From Vibrio sinus (GTDB taxonomy: Bacteria; Pseudomonadota; Gammaproteobacteria; Enterobacterales; Vibrionaceae): a DNA stretch of 64,000 nt. Both the position numbers and the translations under genes were made by a program. The notes beneath the pieces were generated by a model. The model had not been told where the DNA came from. It made no database searches and saw only the letters and a program-made list of their open reading frames with translations. The stretch spans positions 248,001-312,000 of the forward strand of contig NZ_JAMKMR010000003.1 in assembly GCF_023634645.1 (NCBI RefSeq), read 5' to 3'. Shown here piece after piece: positions 8,226 to 17,374 of this stretch (the first letter of the stretch is position 1; each line of letters begins with the position of its first letter).

Positions 8226-9104
8226 CTAAGAAAAGAATCTCATTATCGGTGGGCCTACCACTAAAGGGACAATCGGAAACATATGAAACAAAATCATAGG
8301 AATCGAGATTTTAGAGGCCAATTTACCCATCTTTTCTTCAGTTTCGAGTAAGGTCACTTCACGAATATCGGCTGACAGTGTAGTTAGCACTTCGTATATC
8401 GAACTACCATAGTGCAAGCTTTGTTTTAACGTCATGGTAAAACTTCGCATTGAATTGGTGGGTATACGTTGATACAACTCATCCAAAGCGACATCTAAGC
8501 CTACGATACGAGAGCGAGTATTCATTTTGCTCAATGTATGCGACAAATGCTTGTCAAAACCTTGCATTTCCTCAGCCAGATATTTGAGTGAAGACTCTAT
8601 CGTCATCCCTGTTTTGACACACATTGCCAACAAATCGATCATGTAAGGTAGTTGGGCTGAAACTCTTTTCTTCAGCTTATTACCTTTGTCAGAGATGATC
8701 ATATCTGGTACGGAAATACACAGAACAAGCCAAATACCACAAGTAATATACAAGGCGGCATTTGACCAGCTGTCGGGGCCAAGCATTAAAATTAGGCCAG
8801 CGCCAAGTGCACCGGAGATGTATTTTGCTGGCATGTATAACGAGGCAAATTTGAAGTCATAGTATCCCGCTGACTTAAACATATCTTCGATATCTGCTTT
8901 GTTCGCTGACAGGACTTTGGGCATATACTGCTCAAACTTTTCAAACCCATCTCGCTCTCCATCGCTATCGCCTAGACCTTTACCCGCGAATTTATTGAGT
9001 GCTTTTTTTCTCCGGATGCTTTTTAAAAGCATAGCGCCAATAATCCAACCGCCGAAGACGAGTAGGGATAGTGCGAAGAATAAGGCGATCTGATTATTCA
9101 TCAT
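8226..9104 (-). CDS. tadC: TadC, inner-membrane Flp pilus platform protein
   Basis: This 292-residue protein of the T2SS-F/TadC family has two N-terminal hydrophobic segments, a cytoplasmic T2SSF domain (PYMIDLLAMCVKTGMTIESS, then MNTRSRIVGLDVALDEL and SMRSFTMTLKQSLHYGSSI) and C-terminal membrane helices (ISIPMILFHMFPIVPLVVG). With TadB it forms the platform against which the TadA ATPase acts. It is 3 bp downstream of tadB. Confidence 0.92.
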   Translation of the reverse strand: MMNNQIALFFALSLLVFGGWIIGAMLLKSIRRKKALNKFAGKGLGDSDGERDGFEKFEQYMPKVLSANKADIEDMFKSAGYYDFKFASLYMPAKYISGALGAGLILMLGPDSWSNAALYITCGIWLVLCISVPDMIISDKGNKLKKRVSAQLPYMIDLLAMCVKTGMTIESSLKYLAEEMQGFDKHLSHTLSKMNTRSRIVGLDVALDELYQRIPTNSMRSFTMTLKQSLHYGSSIYEVLTTLSADIREVTLLETEEKMGKLASKISIPMILFHMFPIVPLVVGPPIMRFFS

Positions 9105-9107
9105 GCG

Positions 9108-10028
9108 TTAGTCCCTCATGATCCAGGAAGAAATGGCAAAACCAACCGCATTACTTGCAATGAGGTAATACAGCAGATAATGACCTTTTGGGTTGTGCAT
9201 AACGAATTCATAGCTCTCGGGGCTAATGAATTGATAAGCAAACAAAAAGACGAAAGGAACGGCTGCAACAATTTTCACAGAGGCTCGCGCTTCGGCGGTA
9301 AGAGACATTTTCTTTTTCTCTGCTGCACGTTCGTTGAATATCATGCGGTTGAGCCTGGTAATAATGAGCTTAAGCTGTCCACCTCGTTGGATGTTGGCAT
9401 TAAGTACAATGACAAAAAACAAGAAAGAGGAATAAGGAAAACGAGTACAAGCTTTACGAAATACGCTTTCTGGTTTCTCTCCAATAAGTAGTCGTTCACC
9501 CATTACTTTGAATTCGTTGCCGACATCGCCATCAAGGTGTTTACCAACATAGACAATGGCATGGACAATACTTTCACCAGTGCCGATTGCACTGGCGAGA
9601 ATATTCAGTGCTTCTGGAAAGGCTTCGTTAAATTGTTTGTACGCGCGTTTTTTAAGCCATCGATAACCGGTAAATAGGCTGATTATCTCAATGGTAAGAA
9701 ACACCACAATAAGCTCACCGAATCCACCACGAACAAAGTTGTGATTGACATAAGTGGCCAATAGAAAACAAAGTATGGTAATGACAGCGATTTTCAGCGC
9801 TGCCATTTTGCCAAGTTGCAAGTAGGCGCTTTGAGCCCCTTTGATTATGCGATCTTTCAGGCTTTTTTCGTACAGTGCTTGTAAGTCAACGGCCTGAGAC
9901 TCTTCACCAATTGATGAGTTAGATCCGCTAAGGGCGTTAGTCTTCAGGTAATTGTGCTTAGGAGTATTACCTCGTAATAGAAGGATGGCCGCCAAGCCAC
10001 CAACTAGTAGCAAAAACCAATACATCAC
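9108..10028 (-). CDS. tadB: TadB, inner-membrane Flp pilus platform protein
   Basis: This 306-residue T2SS-F family protein has an N-terminal hydrophobic helix ([18 protein letters not shown]), two central helices near residues 75-120, the cytoplasmic domain (AFPEALNILASAIGTGESIV, NIQRGGQLKLIITRLNRMI) and two C-terminal helices. GTGESIVHAI and RGGQL are TadB-typical. Its start overlaps the end of tadA by 4 bp, showing tight coupling with the ATPase gene. It pairs with TadC. Confidence 0.93.
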   Translation of the reverse strand: MMYWFLLLVGGLAAILLLRGNTPKHNYLKTNALSGSNSSIGEESQAVDLQALYEKSLKDRIIKGAQSAYLQLGKMAALKIAVITILCFLLATYVNHNFVRGGFGELIVVFLTIEIISLFTGYRWLKKRAYKQFNEAFPEALNILASAIGTGESIVHAIVYVGKHLDGDVGNEFKVMGERLLIGEKPESVFRKACTRFPYSSFLFFVIVLNANIQRGGQLKLIITRLNRMIFNERAAEKKKMSLTAEARASVKIVAAVPFVFLFAYQFISPESYEFVMHNPKGHYLLYYLIASNAVGFAISSWIMRD

Positions 10029-11305
10029 ACCGTCTCCGCAACACCAAATATGGAACTTAGCTGGGATTGAAGACCATAAAAGTGCGCCTTCTCTGACAGT
10101 ATGGAGCGTCTTGGAAGCCCTGATGTAACGAATGTTCCGTTTACTTTGCCATTAACAGCTTGGCCACTGTGTTGAAATTTGAATAATTCCTCCAGCACGA
10201 TGGCATTGCCTTCCAAACCAACTACTTCAGAGATGCTCATGATTTTTCTTGAGCCATCGTGTAAGCGACTTATTTGGACGATAATATCGACAGCACTGAC
10301 CACCGAACGACGAATCGCTTCCAGTGGTAGGTTAGCGGTCGCCATCATGACCATGGACTCAACACGAGCAAGTGCATCACGAGGTGTGTTGGCGTGTAAT
10401 GTTGACATCGAGCCATCGTGGCCAGTATTCATCGCTTGGAGCATTTCAAATGCTTCTGCGCCACGACACTCACCCACAATGATACGATCTGGCCTCATAC
10501 GCAGTGCGTTGATCACCAGATCACGCTGTGTTACCGCGCCGTTTCCTTCAATCCCGTCAGTACGAGTCTCTAAACGAGCAACATGGGGTTGAAGTAATTT
10601 CAGTTCGGCCGCGTCTTCAATGGTAATGATTCGCTCTTTTTCGGAGATATATTGAGACAAGGCGTTCAGCAACGTCGTTTTACCCGAGCCAGTACCACCA
10701 GAGATCAGTACGTTTAGACGGCAACGTGAGGCAATTTTAAGCACCTGCGCGACTTGGCTGCTCATTGAGCCATATTCTGCCAATTTATCCAGCCCAATGG
10801 AGTGCTTTTTGAATTTACGAATTGAGATACAAGTGCCATCAATCGCGATAGGTGGAATTACGACATTGACACGGCTTCCATCTGCCATACGAGCATCACA
10901 GGTTGGCGAAGACTCATCAATGCGACGACCTACACGAGTAACGATGCGTTTCGCGATGTGCTGCAATTGGTTCTCATCAATAAAGGTCACGGGAGACTCT
11001 TCAACGAGGCCGTCACGCTCGACAAATACCCGATCGTGACCATTGATCATAATATCGTTAATGGATTCATCATCGAGCAGGGCTTGCAATGGACCCAAAC
11101 CGTGTAACTCGTCGACCAAGCTTTTTACAAACTCGGCACGAATCACTGAAGCCACAGAATAATCTTCACGCTCGATTAGCAGGTCTATCGCTTTGGAAAG
11201 TTGGCTTTGTAGCTGATCTTTCGTCAGGGTATTAATAGACTCAGGATCGAGGGCCTCAAATATCTGCTCTCGCAGTTTTATGTATATGGTTTTGTTGTTA
11301 TACAT
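10025..11305 (-). CDS. tadA: TadA/CpaF pilus assembly and retraction ATPase
   Basis: This 426-residue ATPase belongs to the CpaF/TadA branch of the secretion ATPases. Walker A is GGTGSGKTT (residues 203-211), the Walker B/Glu region is [11 protein letters not shown] (Glu279), and the His-box region is [18 protein letters not shown] (295-312). The N-terminal ~100 residues form the usual all-helical domain plus [16 protein letters not shown]. Family members act as hexamers at the inner membrane and drive pilus extension, and in some systems retraction. It overlaps tadB by 4 bp and lies 2 bp after tadZ. All key motifs are intact. Confidence 0.96.
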   Translation of the reverse strand: MYNNKTIYIKLREQIFEALDPESINTLTKDQLQSQLSKAIDLLIEREDYSVASVIRAEFVKSLVDELHGLGPLQALLDDESINDIMINGHDRVFVERDGLVEESPVTFIDENQLQHIAKRIVTRVGRRIDESSPTCDARMADGSRVNVVIPPIAIDGTCISIRKFKKHSIGLDKLAEYGSMSSQVAQVLKIASRCRLNVLISGGTGSGKTTLLNALSQYISEKERIITIEDAAELKLLQPHVARLETRTDGIEGNGAVTQRDLVINALRMRPDRIIVGECRGAEAFEMLQAMNTGHDGSMSTLHANTPRDALARVESMVMMATANLPLEAIRRSVVSAVDIIVQISRLHDGSRKIMSISEVVGLEGNAIVLEELFKFQHSGQAVNGKVNGTFVTSGLPRRSILSEKAHFYGLQSQLSSIFGVAETV

Positions 11306-11307
11306 AC

Positions 11308-12540
11308 TTATGACACCTTCCTAAGCCATTGTTTCAACTTAGCCGATGTAGGTTGTTTGAAAGGCTTACCGAGTACCAAAGACGTTAACTTGTCTAAGGT
11401 GGTGTTGATCATAAGTTTTTGGTCGTGCAACGCTTTGTCTTTAAGTATTGCATGGCTCAGACTTGCCTCATAAGCACACATAATGTCGGGCGTTTCGTCT
11501 AAGAACGACTTGATTTCTTGCTCAGATACCGTCGCTGCCTTTTCTGGGCGAGTACTATTCAAAATGGTGACTCGTCTAGCCGTTGAGTTGTGGTGTTGTA
11601 GGGCATCCACAATACGTTTCGCTTCTCTCAAGCTTGAAATACTTTTGTCCATGACAAGCAAAATGATATCGGCATTATTAGCGATATACTCTAGTTGCTC
11701 TCGACTGGTTGCGGTATTGGAGTAATCCTCTAATACAAAGTTATATTGAGAGGAGAGTGCGTCAATTACGATTCTTAAGATGTCTTTCGTTTCTGCATCT
11801 GTTAACACTTCAGACTCGATACTCAATAGTGAAAGTAATTGATTCACGTTGTGAGTCATACTCATCGCATAAGTATCATCTAGTGTGGCGGTAATTTCGG
11901 TTGAGTTGACCGCTCGCTTAGCAAAGTTGTCAATACCTAACAAAATATCTAAGTTACCACCGGTGAAGTTGTAATCGGCTATAACACAAGAGCTGTTGTG
12001 TTTTTCGGATAAGCTACGCGCTAACTGGGTGGTAAAAAATGATGCGCCCACACCACCTTTGGCACCTAAAATAGCGACTTTCTTCGCTTTTCTAGAAGGG
12101 CTTAGTGTGGTGTTATTAACAGTGTTTGTATTCACTGATTTAAATAGTTCTACAAACTCTTCTTGGCACGCTGGCCAAAACAAGTAATGAAAGCCCATCG
12201 ACTTTAGGCTTCTAATCGTATTGATCGTGCCTTCTGTACCGACAACAATCACAGAAGCATTGTTAGGTAGCAAATGGGAGATACGCTCCATTTCAGCAGT
12301 GACATTGTCACTGCTGCTTAGCTCAATAATCAGTGTGCTAGACTTGTTTTCTCGCGCGTACTGCTGAATGTTCTTGTCTACATTAGCTAGGGCTTTCGGT
12401 AGTGCTAACCCTTCAAATCGACACGCTTCTTCGATAAAGCTTTTGCAGTCCTCAGACTGATGAAACAACACCATACCATGTTGGTTTTCACTTTCTGATT
12501 TATCAGCGTGATTTTTAATAACATCGACTAAATCAAACAT
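11308..12540 (-). CDS. tadZ: TadZ/CpaE-like pilus localisation protein
   Basis: This 410-residue protein has an N-terminal receiver-like domain (~1-140) without an obvious phosphorylation site and a C-terminal MinD/ParA-type ATPase domain. The Walker A region is ILGAKGGVGASFF (KGGVGAS at 161-167), in which the second Lys of the usual KGGxGKS/T is Ala. This kind of deviation is known among TadZ/CpaE proteins. VIADYNFTGGNLDILLGI and FVLEDYSN follow. TadZ places the Tad machine at a cell pole and recruits TadA. It sits between rcpB (5 bp) and tadA (2 bp). Confidence 0.92.
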   Translation of the reverse strand: MFDLVDVIKNHADKSESENQHGMVLFHQSEDCKSFIEEACRFEGLALPKALANVDKNIQQYARENKSSTLIIELSSSDNVTAEMERISHLLPNNASVIVVGTEGTINTIRSLKSMGFHYLFWPACQEEFVELFKSVNTNTVNNTTLSPSRKAKKVAILGAKGGVGASFFTTQLARSLSEKHNSSCVIADYNFTGGNLDILLGIDNFAKRAVNSTEITATLDDTYAMSMTHNVNQLLSLLSIESEVLTDAETKDILRIVIDALSSQYNFVLEDYSNTATSREQLEYIANNADIILLVMDKSISSLREAKRIVDALQHHNSTARRVTILNSTRPEKAATVSEQEIKSFLDETPDIMCAYEASLSHAILKDKALHDQKLMINTTLDKLTSLVLGKPFKQPTSAKLKQWLRKVS

Positions 12541-12545
12541 AATAT

Positions 12546-13043
12546 TTACTCTTTAGTACTTTCTGGTGACGTTTTTATCAGCATTTTTTGAGGGTTAACC
12601 ATTGAAATCCAACGGCTATTTTCAACAAAACAACCTGACGCAGTATCCTCGACATCGCCAATACCGTAGTAGCCACACTGCTGAACCTGAGTGGTGTAGT
12701 TAGTGGTAGAGATCGACAGGTCGAATCGGTCATCGTCTTTGCTAATGCCAGGTAGTATCTTGATAGATTTAGGCTCAACACCTCTTTTAACCAAGTCTTT
12801 ACGGACACTCATCGCCCAGCGCTTACCGACAGAAGAAAATGTCTCAATCGTCACACCATGCTCTAAAATGACATTGAAATGTGAGTCAATGAACTGCTGC
12901 AAAAATGGAGACGGTTTAGTCAGCGCGAGGGAATAGGTGACAGGGAAAACGTCAACATTACTTCCTGAGCGCTCATTTACGTGCTCTGCACATCCTGTTA
13001 CCGCGATAACAGGAATCAGTGCCAGTAGTTTCCAATTGATCAT
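12546..13043 (-). CDS. rcpB: RcpB-like (CpaD-type) pilus lipoprotein
   Basis: This 165-residue lipoprotein has a signal and lipobox, LLALIPVIAVTGCAEH. The body contains FSSVGKRWAMSVRKDLVKRGVEPKSIKI, split here as FSSVGKRWAMSVRKDL and KRGVEPKSIKI, which resembles the helical segment of CpaD/RcpB proteins, and three Cys near the C-terminus (QQCGYYG, SGCFVE). RcpB partners the RcpA secretin in the outer membrane. Its start overlaps the end of rcpA by 4 bp (ATGA). The assignment rests mostly on operon position plus lipoprotein character, because the family is poorly conserved. Confidence 0.84.
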   Translation of the reverse strand: MINWKLLALIPVIAVTGCAEHVNERSGSNVDVFPVTYSLALTKPSPFLQQFIDSHFNVILEHGVTIETFSSVGKRWAMSVRKDLVKRGVEPKSIKILPGISKDDDRFDLSISTTNYTTQVQQCGYYGIGDVEDTASGCFVENSRWISMVNPQKMLIKTSPESTKE

Positions 13044-14383
13044 TTCTTAAACCCTCCGGTTGCAAGCAGCTCTTTTGCCAACTTTTCACTGGCTTTCGGG
13101 TAGGCCGTTTTATTATCATTTAGGCCAAAGAAGCGGCTCAACGTGGTTGTTTTTTGCATTTCTGGCAGTTGGATTTGAGACGGTTTAACGGGTTTTACTA
13201 AGTTAACCGTGGCAACAATCACCAGCTCAGTTTTCTTTTTATGAGTAGCAGCATCACGGAATAGAGTGCCCAAGATTGGAATGTCTCCAAGTAGAGGAAC
13301 CTTACTCAGGCTTTCGATTTCCTCAGTACTTAACAAACCACCAAGTACAAAGCTCTGACCATCACCGAGTTCAACCGTTGTTTTTTCACGACGTGTCTTA
13401 AGGGCCGGAAGACTGTAAGTCTGGTTCTCGTAAGTGGTATCTAATGAGCTGACTTCTGGCGCTAAAGTTAAACGGATGTTGTCATCGCTTTTGACTTTAG
13501 CCATTAGGTGCAGCTGAATACCATAGTCTTTGTATTCAACACTGGTTGAGTTGTTGACTGTGTATACCACAGGCAATTGGCCACCAACCAAGAAGTTGGC
13601 CGTTTCACCTGAAATAACAGATAGGTTTGGCTCAGCAAGGACTTTACCTACGGTGTCATCATGGCTAGCGTTGATCACGGCAAGTAAGTTTGATGCGTTA
13701 AAACCGTTAATCGGGCTTATAAATTGCCCAGGAGAGCTTGAATTGCTACCGTATTTAAATCCGATATCTTCCATAAACGACTGTGAGACTTCCGCAATCG
13801 ATAACTTTACGTTTACCTGCTTGGTTGCAGCGACCTCAATGTTGTTGACAATGCCTTCGTAGCTTGTACGAGTCATGTAGTCCATTTGCTCTTTGGTATT
13901 AGATTTAGTGTTTTTGTATTCAAACACATGCTCTTTGGCTTTTCTGGCCAATAGATTTCCAACTACCTTCTCAATTTGGCTTTTCTCGGTCTCGGTTGCG
14001 ACTGTACCACTTAATACCACTTGGTCACCGACGTTAAAAACATTGATGTTGGCATTAGGGAACTTGATGGCAATATACTGCTGTATCTTGGTTAAGCTCT
14101 TGTTGACGATAACCGTTCTATTTGCCAATGTCGTTCCGGATTTACCAAATACCATGATGGACGTGCGGCCAATGGACTTACCATAGACCACCACTTTTTT
14201 CTTATCGATGACCTGATAGTCAGCGATTTTCGGGCTAGCGATAAAAACAGATGATACGTCCTGATTCACATTAATTGTGGTCGCGTTTCCTTTCGCTAAA
14301 TTGATAACACCACTAGCTGCTGCAAAAAATGAAACAGTGGTTAGAACTAGTGCTGCGAGTAATTGTTTTGCTAATTTAAACAT
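13040..14383 (-). CDS. rcpA: RcpA/CpaC outer-membrane secretin
   Basis: The 447-residue secretin has a signal peptide (ALVLTTVSFFAAASG), an N-terminal pilus-specific BON-like region (INLAKGNATTINVNQDVSSV; KIADYQVIDKKKVVVYGKSI; VVLSGTVATETEKSQIEKVV) and a C-terminal secretin domain (VKLSIAEVSQSFMEDIGFKY; AEPNLSVISGETANFLVGGQ; FVLGGLLSTEEIESLSKVPL; GDIPILGTLFR). It forms the outer-membrane pore for the Flp pilus. It lies between rcpC and rcpB, overlapping rcpB by 4 bp. Confidence 0.95.
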   Translation of the reverse strand: MFKLAKQLLAALVLTTVSFFAAASGVINLAKGNATTINVNQDVSSVFIASPKIADYQVIDKKKVVVYGKSIGRTSIMVFGKSGTTLANRTVIVNKSLTKIQQYIAIKFPNANINVFNVGDQVVLSGTVATETEKSQIEKVVGNLLARKAKEHVFEYKNTKSNTKEQMDYMTRTSYEGIVNNIEVAATKQVNVKLSIAEVSQSFMEDIGFKYGSNSSSPGQFISPINGFNASNLLAVINASHDDTVGKVLAEPNLSVISGETANFLVGGQLPVVYTVNNSTSVEYKDYGIQLHLMAKVKSDDNIRLTLAPEVSSLDTTYENQTYSLPALKTRREKTTVELGDGQSFVLGGLLSTEEIESLSKVPLLGDIPILGTLFRDAATHKKKTELVIVATVNLVKPVKPSQIQLPEMQKTTTLSRFFGLNDNKTAYPKASEKLAKELLATGGFKK

Positions 14384-14392
14384 GACAAAAAC

Positions 14393-15184
14393 CTAGTTAA
14401 TTTGCATTTTGTCTGCGCGGTATTCAGCAACATCTTGGAAATGCGGCAGAATATCACCAGAGTCAGCTTGTAGATCCGATTCGGTATATTGACCTACAGA
14501 TCGATCTATCTTGATGTGAGAAACTTGCTGTGCGACGGTCAGGGTGACCGCTTGTTTTCTCGTAAGCTCTAGTACAACGACGGTTTGACTTTTTGACTTA
14601 TCATCACCTTCTATTTTTACTTTAGAGGTGAGTTTTTTAACTTGTAATACTTTAATACCAATAAATAACGGCTTAACGGTAATCGATTTATTGGTTGAAT
14701 TCTTAGGTGCGAATCCACCTGATGATTTGCTTATGCCAATGATGGCAAGTACATCTACCTTGCTGCCATTAGTAATGACCCCTCCAACGACACTGTTTGG
14801 ATCAATGGCGATAGGGAATGCAACTCTGTTTTTACCAATAACAAAGTCGATGTATCCAGGTGCATCTGGTTGGACTAAGTCAGCTTCCGATAAGTAGCTG
14901 CCTTTGTTTAAGTTTTGACGAAATACCGCGCCTTGTTTCCAAGCAAGGTTCACGCTTTGAGTAAATCCAAGCTCATTGGCTTTTTTCTGAGAAACTTGTT
15001 CGACGCTTAACATACGACGACTAATAATCTCTCCAGAATGGACATTTTGCTTTAATCGCCAAACTTGAATATTGGGGTTTTTTTGTGGTGCAGGTTTTGG
15101 TTTGTGCACTAACGAACCAGCTACACCATAAAGGCCGACTAGTATGGCAACCACTGCAATAACTAATAATATTTTTGATTTCAC
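14393..15184 (-). CDS. rcpC: RcpC/CpaB pilus assembly protein
   Basis: This 263-residue protein has one N-terminal membrane or signal segment (ILLVIAVVAILVGLYGVAGS) followed by an SAF-like domain (WRLKQNVHSGEIISRRMLSV, then FRQNLNKGSYLSEADLVQPD) and the CpaB C-terminal domain (SKVDVLAIIGI; VVVLELTRKQAVTLTVAQQV). CpaB/RcpC proteins are periplasmic and associate with the secretin. It lies 14 bp after tadV and 9 bp before rcpA. Confidence 0.93.
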   Translation of the reverse strand: MKSKILLVIAVVAILVGLYGVAGSLVHKPKPAPQKNPNIQVWRLKQNVHSGEIISRRMLSVEQVSQKKANELGFTQSVNLAWKQGAVFRQNLNKGSYLSEADLVQPDAPGYIDFVIGKNRVAFPIAIDPNSVVGGVITNGSKVDVLAIIGISKSSGGFAPKNSTNKSITVKPLFIGIKVLQVKKLTSKVKIEGDDKSKSQTVVVLELTRKQAVTLTVAQQVSHIKIDRSVGQYTESDLQADSGDILPHFQDVAEYRADKMQIN

Positions 15185-15198
15185 GACGAAGCCTTAAA

Positions 15199-15642
15199 CT
15201 AAATTATTGACGCAGCAATACCGAGTAAACAACCAATACAAATAGGTATTCCATAAGGAACGCCTGAGCTTTCCTTTAAGTTCTTTTTATTAGCTTTCAA
15301 CCATATAAGTTGAATGCAACCCATAATTCCACCAAGGAAAGTGATAACAAAAAGTACCATCGGTGAATAAGTTGGGCTGATAGCTACAAAAAAAGAGCAA
15401 AGCAGTTTTATGTCACCTGCTGCAATAATATTAAATAGAAACAATACAAACCCGACGAGAAATATCATGGCGACATACATAATATTTCCACCATTTTTTA
15501 TATGCAGTGAAATGACGACACTAATTAAAAAAACGATAAGTGATAGGGTGTTAGGTATTTTTCTATAACGTAGATCTAGATATCCTATATAACAAGAGAT
15601 GGTGGCTAGAGATAGCCACCAAGCTATTATCCAAGCCGTCAT
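15199..15642 (-). CDS. tadV: TadV/CpaA prepilin peptidase
   Basis: The 147-residue integral membrane aspartic protease belongs to family A24. The two catalytic Asp motifs are visible: YLDLRYRKIPN (near residue 20-30) and AAGDIKLLCSF (near residue 75). There are about five or six hydrophobic helices. It lacks the methylase domain of PilD-type enzymes, as is normal for TadV. It should cleave Flp and the TadE/F pseudopilins. Its start shares one base with the flp stop codon, so it is tightly coupled to the pilin gene. Confidence 0.94.
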   Translation of the reverse strand: MTAWIIAWWLSLATISCYIGYLDLRYRKIPNTLSLIVFLISVVISLHIKNGGNIMYVAMIFLVGFVLFLFNIIAAGDIKLLCSFFVAISPTYSPMVLFVITFLGGIMGCIQLIWLKANKKNLKESSGVPYGIPICIGCLLGIAASII

Positions 15643-15869
15643 TAGCCAGTGTAAACACTGATGTAGCCAGCAACGGTTTTTAGCGCTTCTTTAATGTTTG
15701 TAGCTAGGCCAGATTGTGTTAGACCAACGTAGATAACACCACCCATGATAGCTGCGATGATTGAGTATTCGATTGCAGTTACGCCGTTTTCGTCTTGAGT
15801 GAATTTAGCAATAGCTTGTTTGCAGTTATCGATAGACATTTGAGCTTTTACGACTAATTTAGTTAGCAT
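15642..15869 (-). CDS. flp: Flp type IVb major pilin
   Basis: This 75-residue prepilin has a ~29-residue leader ending in DENG and a processing motif G29-VTAIEYSIIAAIMGG, the Flp signature with Glu34-Tyr35. The hydrophobic stretch continues to about residue 52. The leader is longer than in many Flp pilins. It is the first gene of the operon, and AAGGTTAAAAC precedes the ATG. A long AT-rich leader lies upstream, which suggests most regulation of the pilus acts there. Confidence 0.95.
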   Translation of the reverse strand: MLTKLVVKAQMSIDNCKQAIAKFTQDENGVTAIEYSIIAAIMGGVIYVGLTQSGLATNIKEALKTVAGYISVYTG

Positions 15870-16900
15870 GTTTTAACCTTAAAGTTTATATGTGTTTAAT
15901 AAAATAATATTAGAATTCAAATATGAAATAAGATTTTATGTAAGCAGTTTTATAGCTAAGGCACAGGCCTTAACCTCACTCAAAGTTATTTTATTTATCT
16001 AGTACCGTTTTACTAAAAGGCTCTAGATTTTTGAACTCGACTATTTCTAGAGTTATGCAATACATAACTCTACTATCTGCCAGCAAATAAATGACCATAT
16101 ATCAGATAGATAATAGAGCTAAGAACTTTAAGAACTACAATTTCTTACACTGGTTTTATCATATTATTTAGGGGGTACTAAATATGTAGTATCCCTTTCC
16201 TAAAAACTAATCATTAATATTCTAAATAGTTATGCGGTTAACGATGGGTTAATAAAAAAACCAAAAGTTACCTGTTTGTTTAGAGCGATTGAATTCTATT
16301 TAAGGAGGGGGAGATGTTCAATGTTTAAGCTGGAATATATAAAAGTATGTTAAGAATAAATAGATTCCTTCCTAAATCATAAGTCTGGTGATTGGTTTGG
16401 TTGTGAAATATATCCAATGCTATTAAAAACAATCTATTAACAGCAGTTTTTCCAACTATCGGATGCAAATATTTCTGCCGGAAAGAGGTGAAAAGGTATT
16501 GATACTATACGTATCTTTTATTAATTATTGTCGAAAATTAAGTCTGGGTTTAAGACTACAATAGTAGTGTGTTTCTATCAATACTTAATTGGAAAACTTG
16601 TAGCAATATTATAAAAAATACTAATATTCATGGAGATAGTGAAGTCGGTGTTTTTTGGTTTTAAGGGATCAAGTGCATATTTAATTTTTTAAAAAAATTA
16701 ATACTTGCCTTTTTCTACGTAATAACGCTTATCGAATTTTTAATTTATTGTTACCGAGTGAGATTAATACACTTAGCTTAAATAAGGTTTTATTTGAGAA
16801 AATCAAGATATTGTTAATAGGGTGTCAGTGAAAATTTTTCTAGGCTGCAAGAATTACTCTCCGGGGGACCTGTGTTAAGACGAAAGTCTTATATTTTGCC
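15870..16900 (-). promoter_or_regulatory. ~1-kb AT-rich leader/promoter region of the tad operon, no gene seen
   Basis: No convincing reading frame occurs here and stops are dense in all frames I looked at. Several hairpins stand out: a perfect 10-bp stem TAGAGTTATG/CATAACTCTA with a 5-nt loop (16048-16072), a 7-bp pair CTATCTG (16073-16079)/CAGATAG (16103-16109) directly beside it, and GGGGTACTA/TAGTATCCC (about 16172-16195) with one G-T wobble. On the minus strand they would lie in the flp 5' untranslated region or promoter. I could not identify a sigma-54 or other named promoter. Confidence 0.5.
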
Positions 16901-17164
16901 TATACCCAATTCACTTCAAGATGCGAGTTTCAGCGAGATAGATAAGGCTTCAATGCTAGGCAGGGAGGTGAGGCATAGTCATTCTACGTTGAACATCCCT
17001 AACAACGCAGTGATGCCTTATCTACTCGCCCTTCGGGAGCGATGTGAGTGGCCCACTTTCGCGTCAAAGGCCTTTGAAATGGAGGGCCATTCCTGCAGAC
17101 CTTTTCCTTAAATTGGGCCACTCACCTCGCTCTGAATTCTGCATCTTGAAGTGATTTGGGTATA
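16901..17164. mobile_element. 264-bp MITE-like element with 24-bp terminal inverted repeats
   Basis: The left end TATACCCAATTCACTTCAAG (16901 onward, continuing ATGC) and the right end (17141-17164, beginning GCATCTTGAAGTGATTTGGG) are inverted repeats over 24 bp with a single mismatch. The interior holds further self-complementary stretches (ATAAGGC near 16945 against GCCTTAT near 17010; GGCCACTC and GAGTGGCC near 17115 and 17047). It has no transposase and lies between the flp leader and maeA. Elements with TATACCCAA-type ends are familiar from Vibrio genomes; the parental transposase is not in this window. Confidence 0.82.
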
Positions 17165-17374
17165 AACTATTACCTCTTTCAATGCCTTTACTGTTTTGAT
17201 TAGTGTAACTTATTGTAAATATGGTAAAAAACACCATTTCAATGCGTTGGATCACAACATTTCTTCGCAATCCTTTTTAGACTACTTGCGATTTTAACTA
17301 GGCCGATATACTCAGAATGCACCTCAAGGTCGTTAAGGAATAGAAGCCATATCAAGTTGGTTAGTGGAGATGTT

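Noticed and set aside
11709..11894. Short frame antisense to tadZ
   Set aside because: No ribosome site, no homology seen, and the tadZ frame is fully supported.
12578..12936. Alternative frames inside rcpB on both strands
   Set aside because: They are shadows of the lipoprotein gene; operon spacing and the lipobox support the rcpB frame.
16872..17111. 79-residue reading frame overlapping the left part of the MITE
   Set aside because: It is produced by the repeat sequence, has no ribosome site and no domain, and its C-terminus is the MITE interior.
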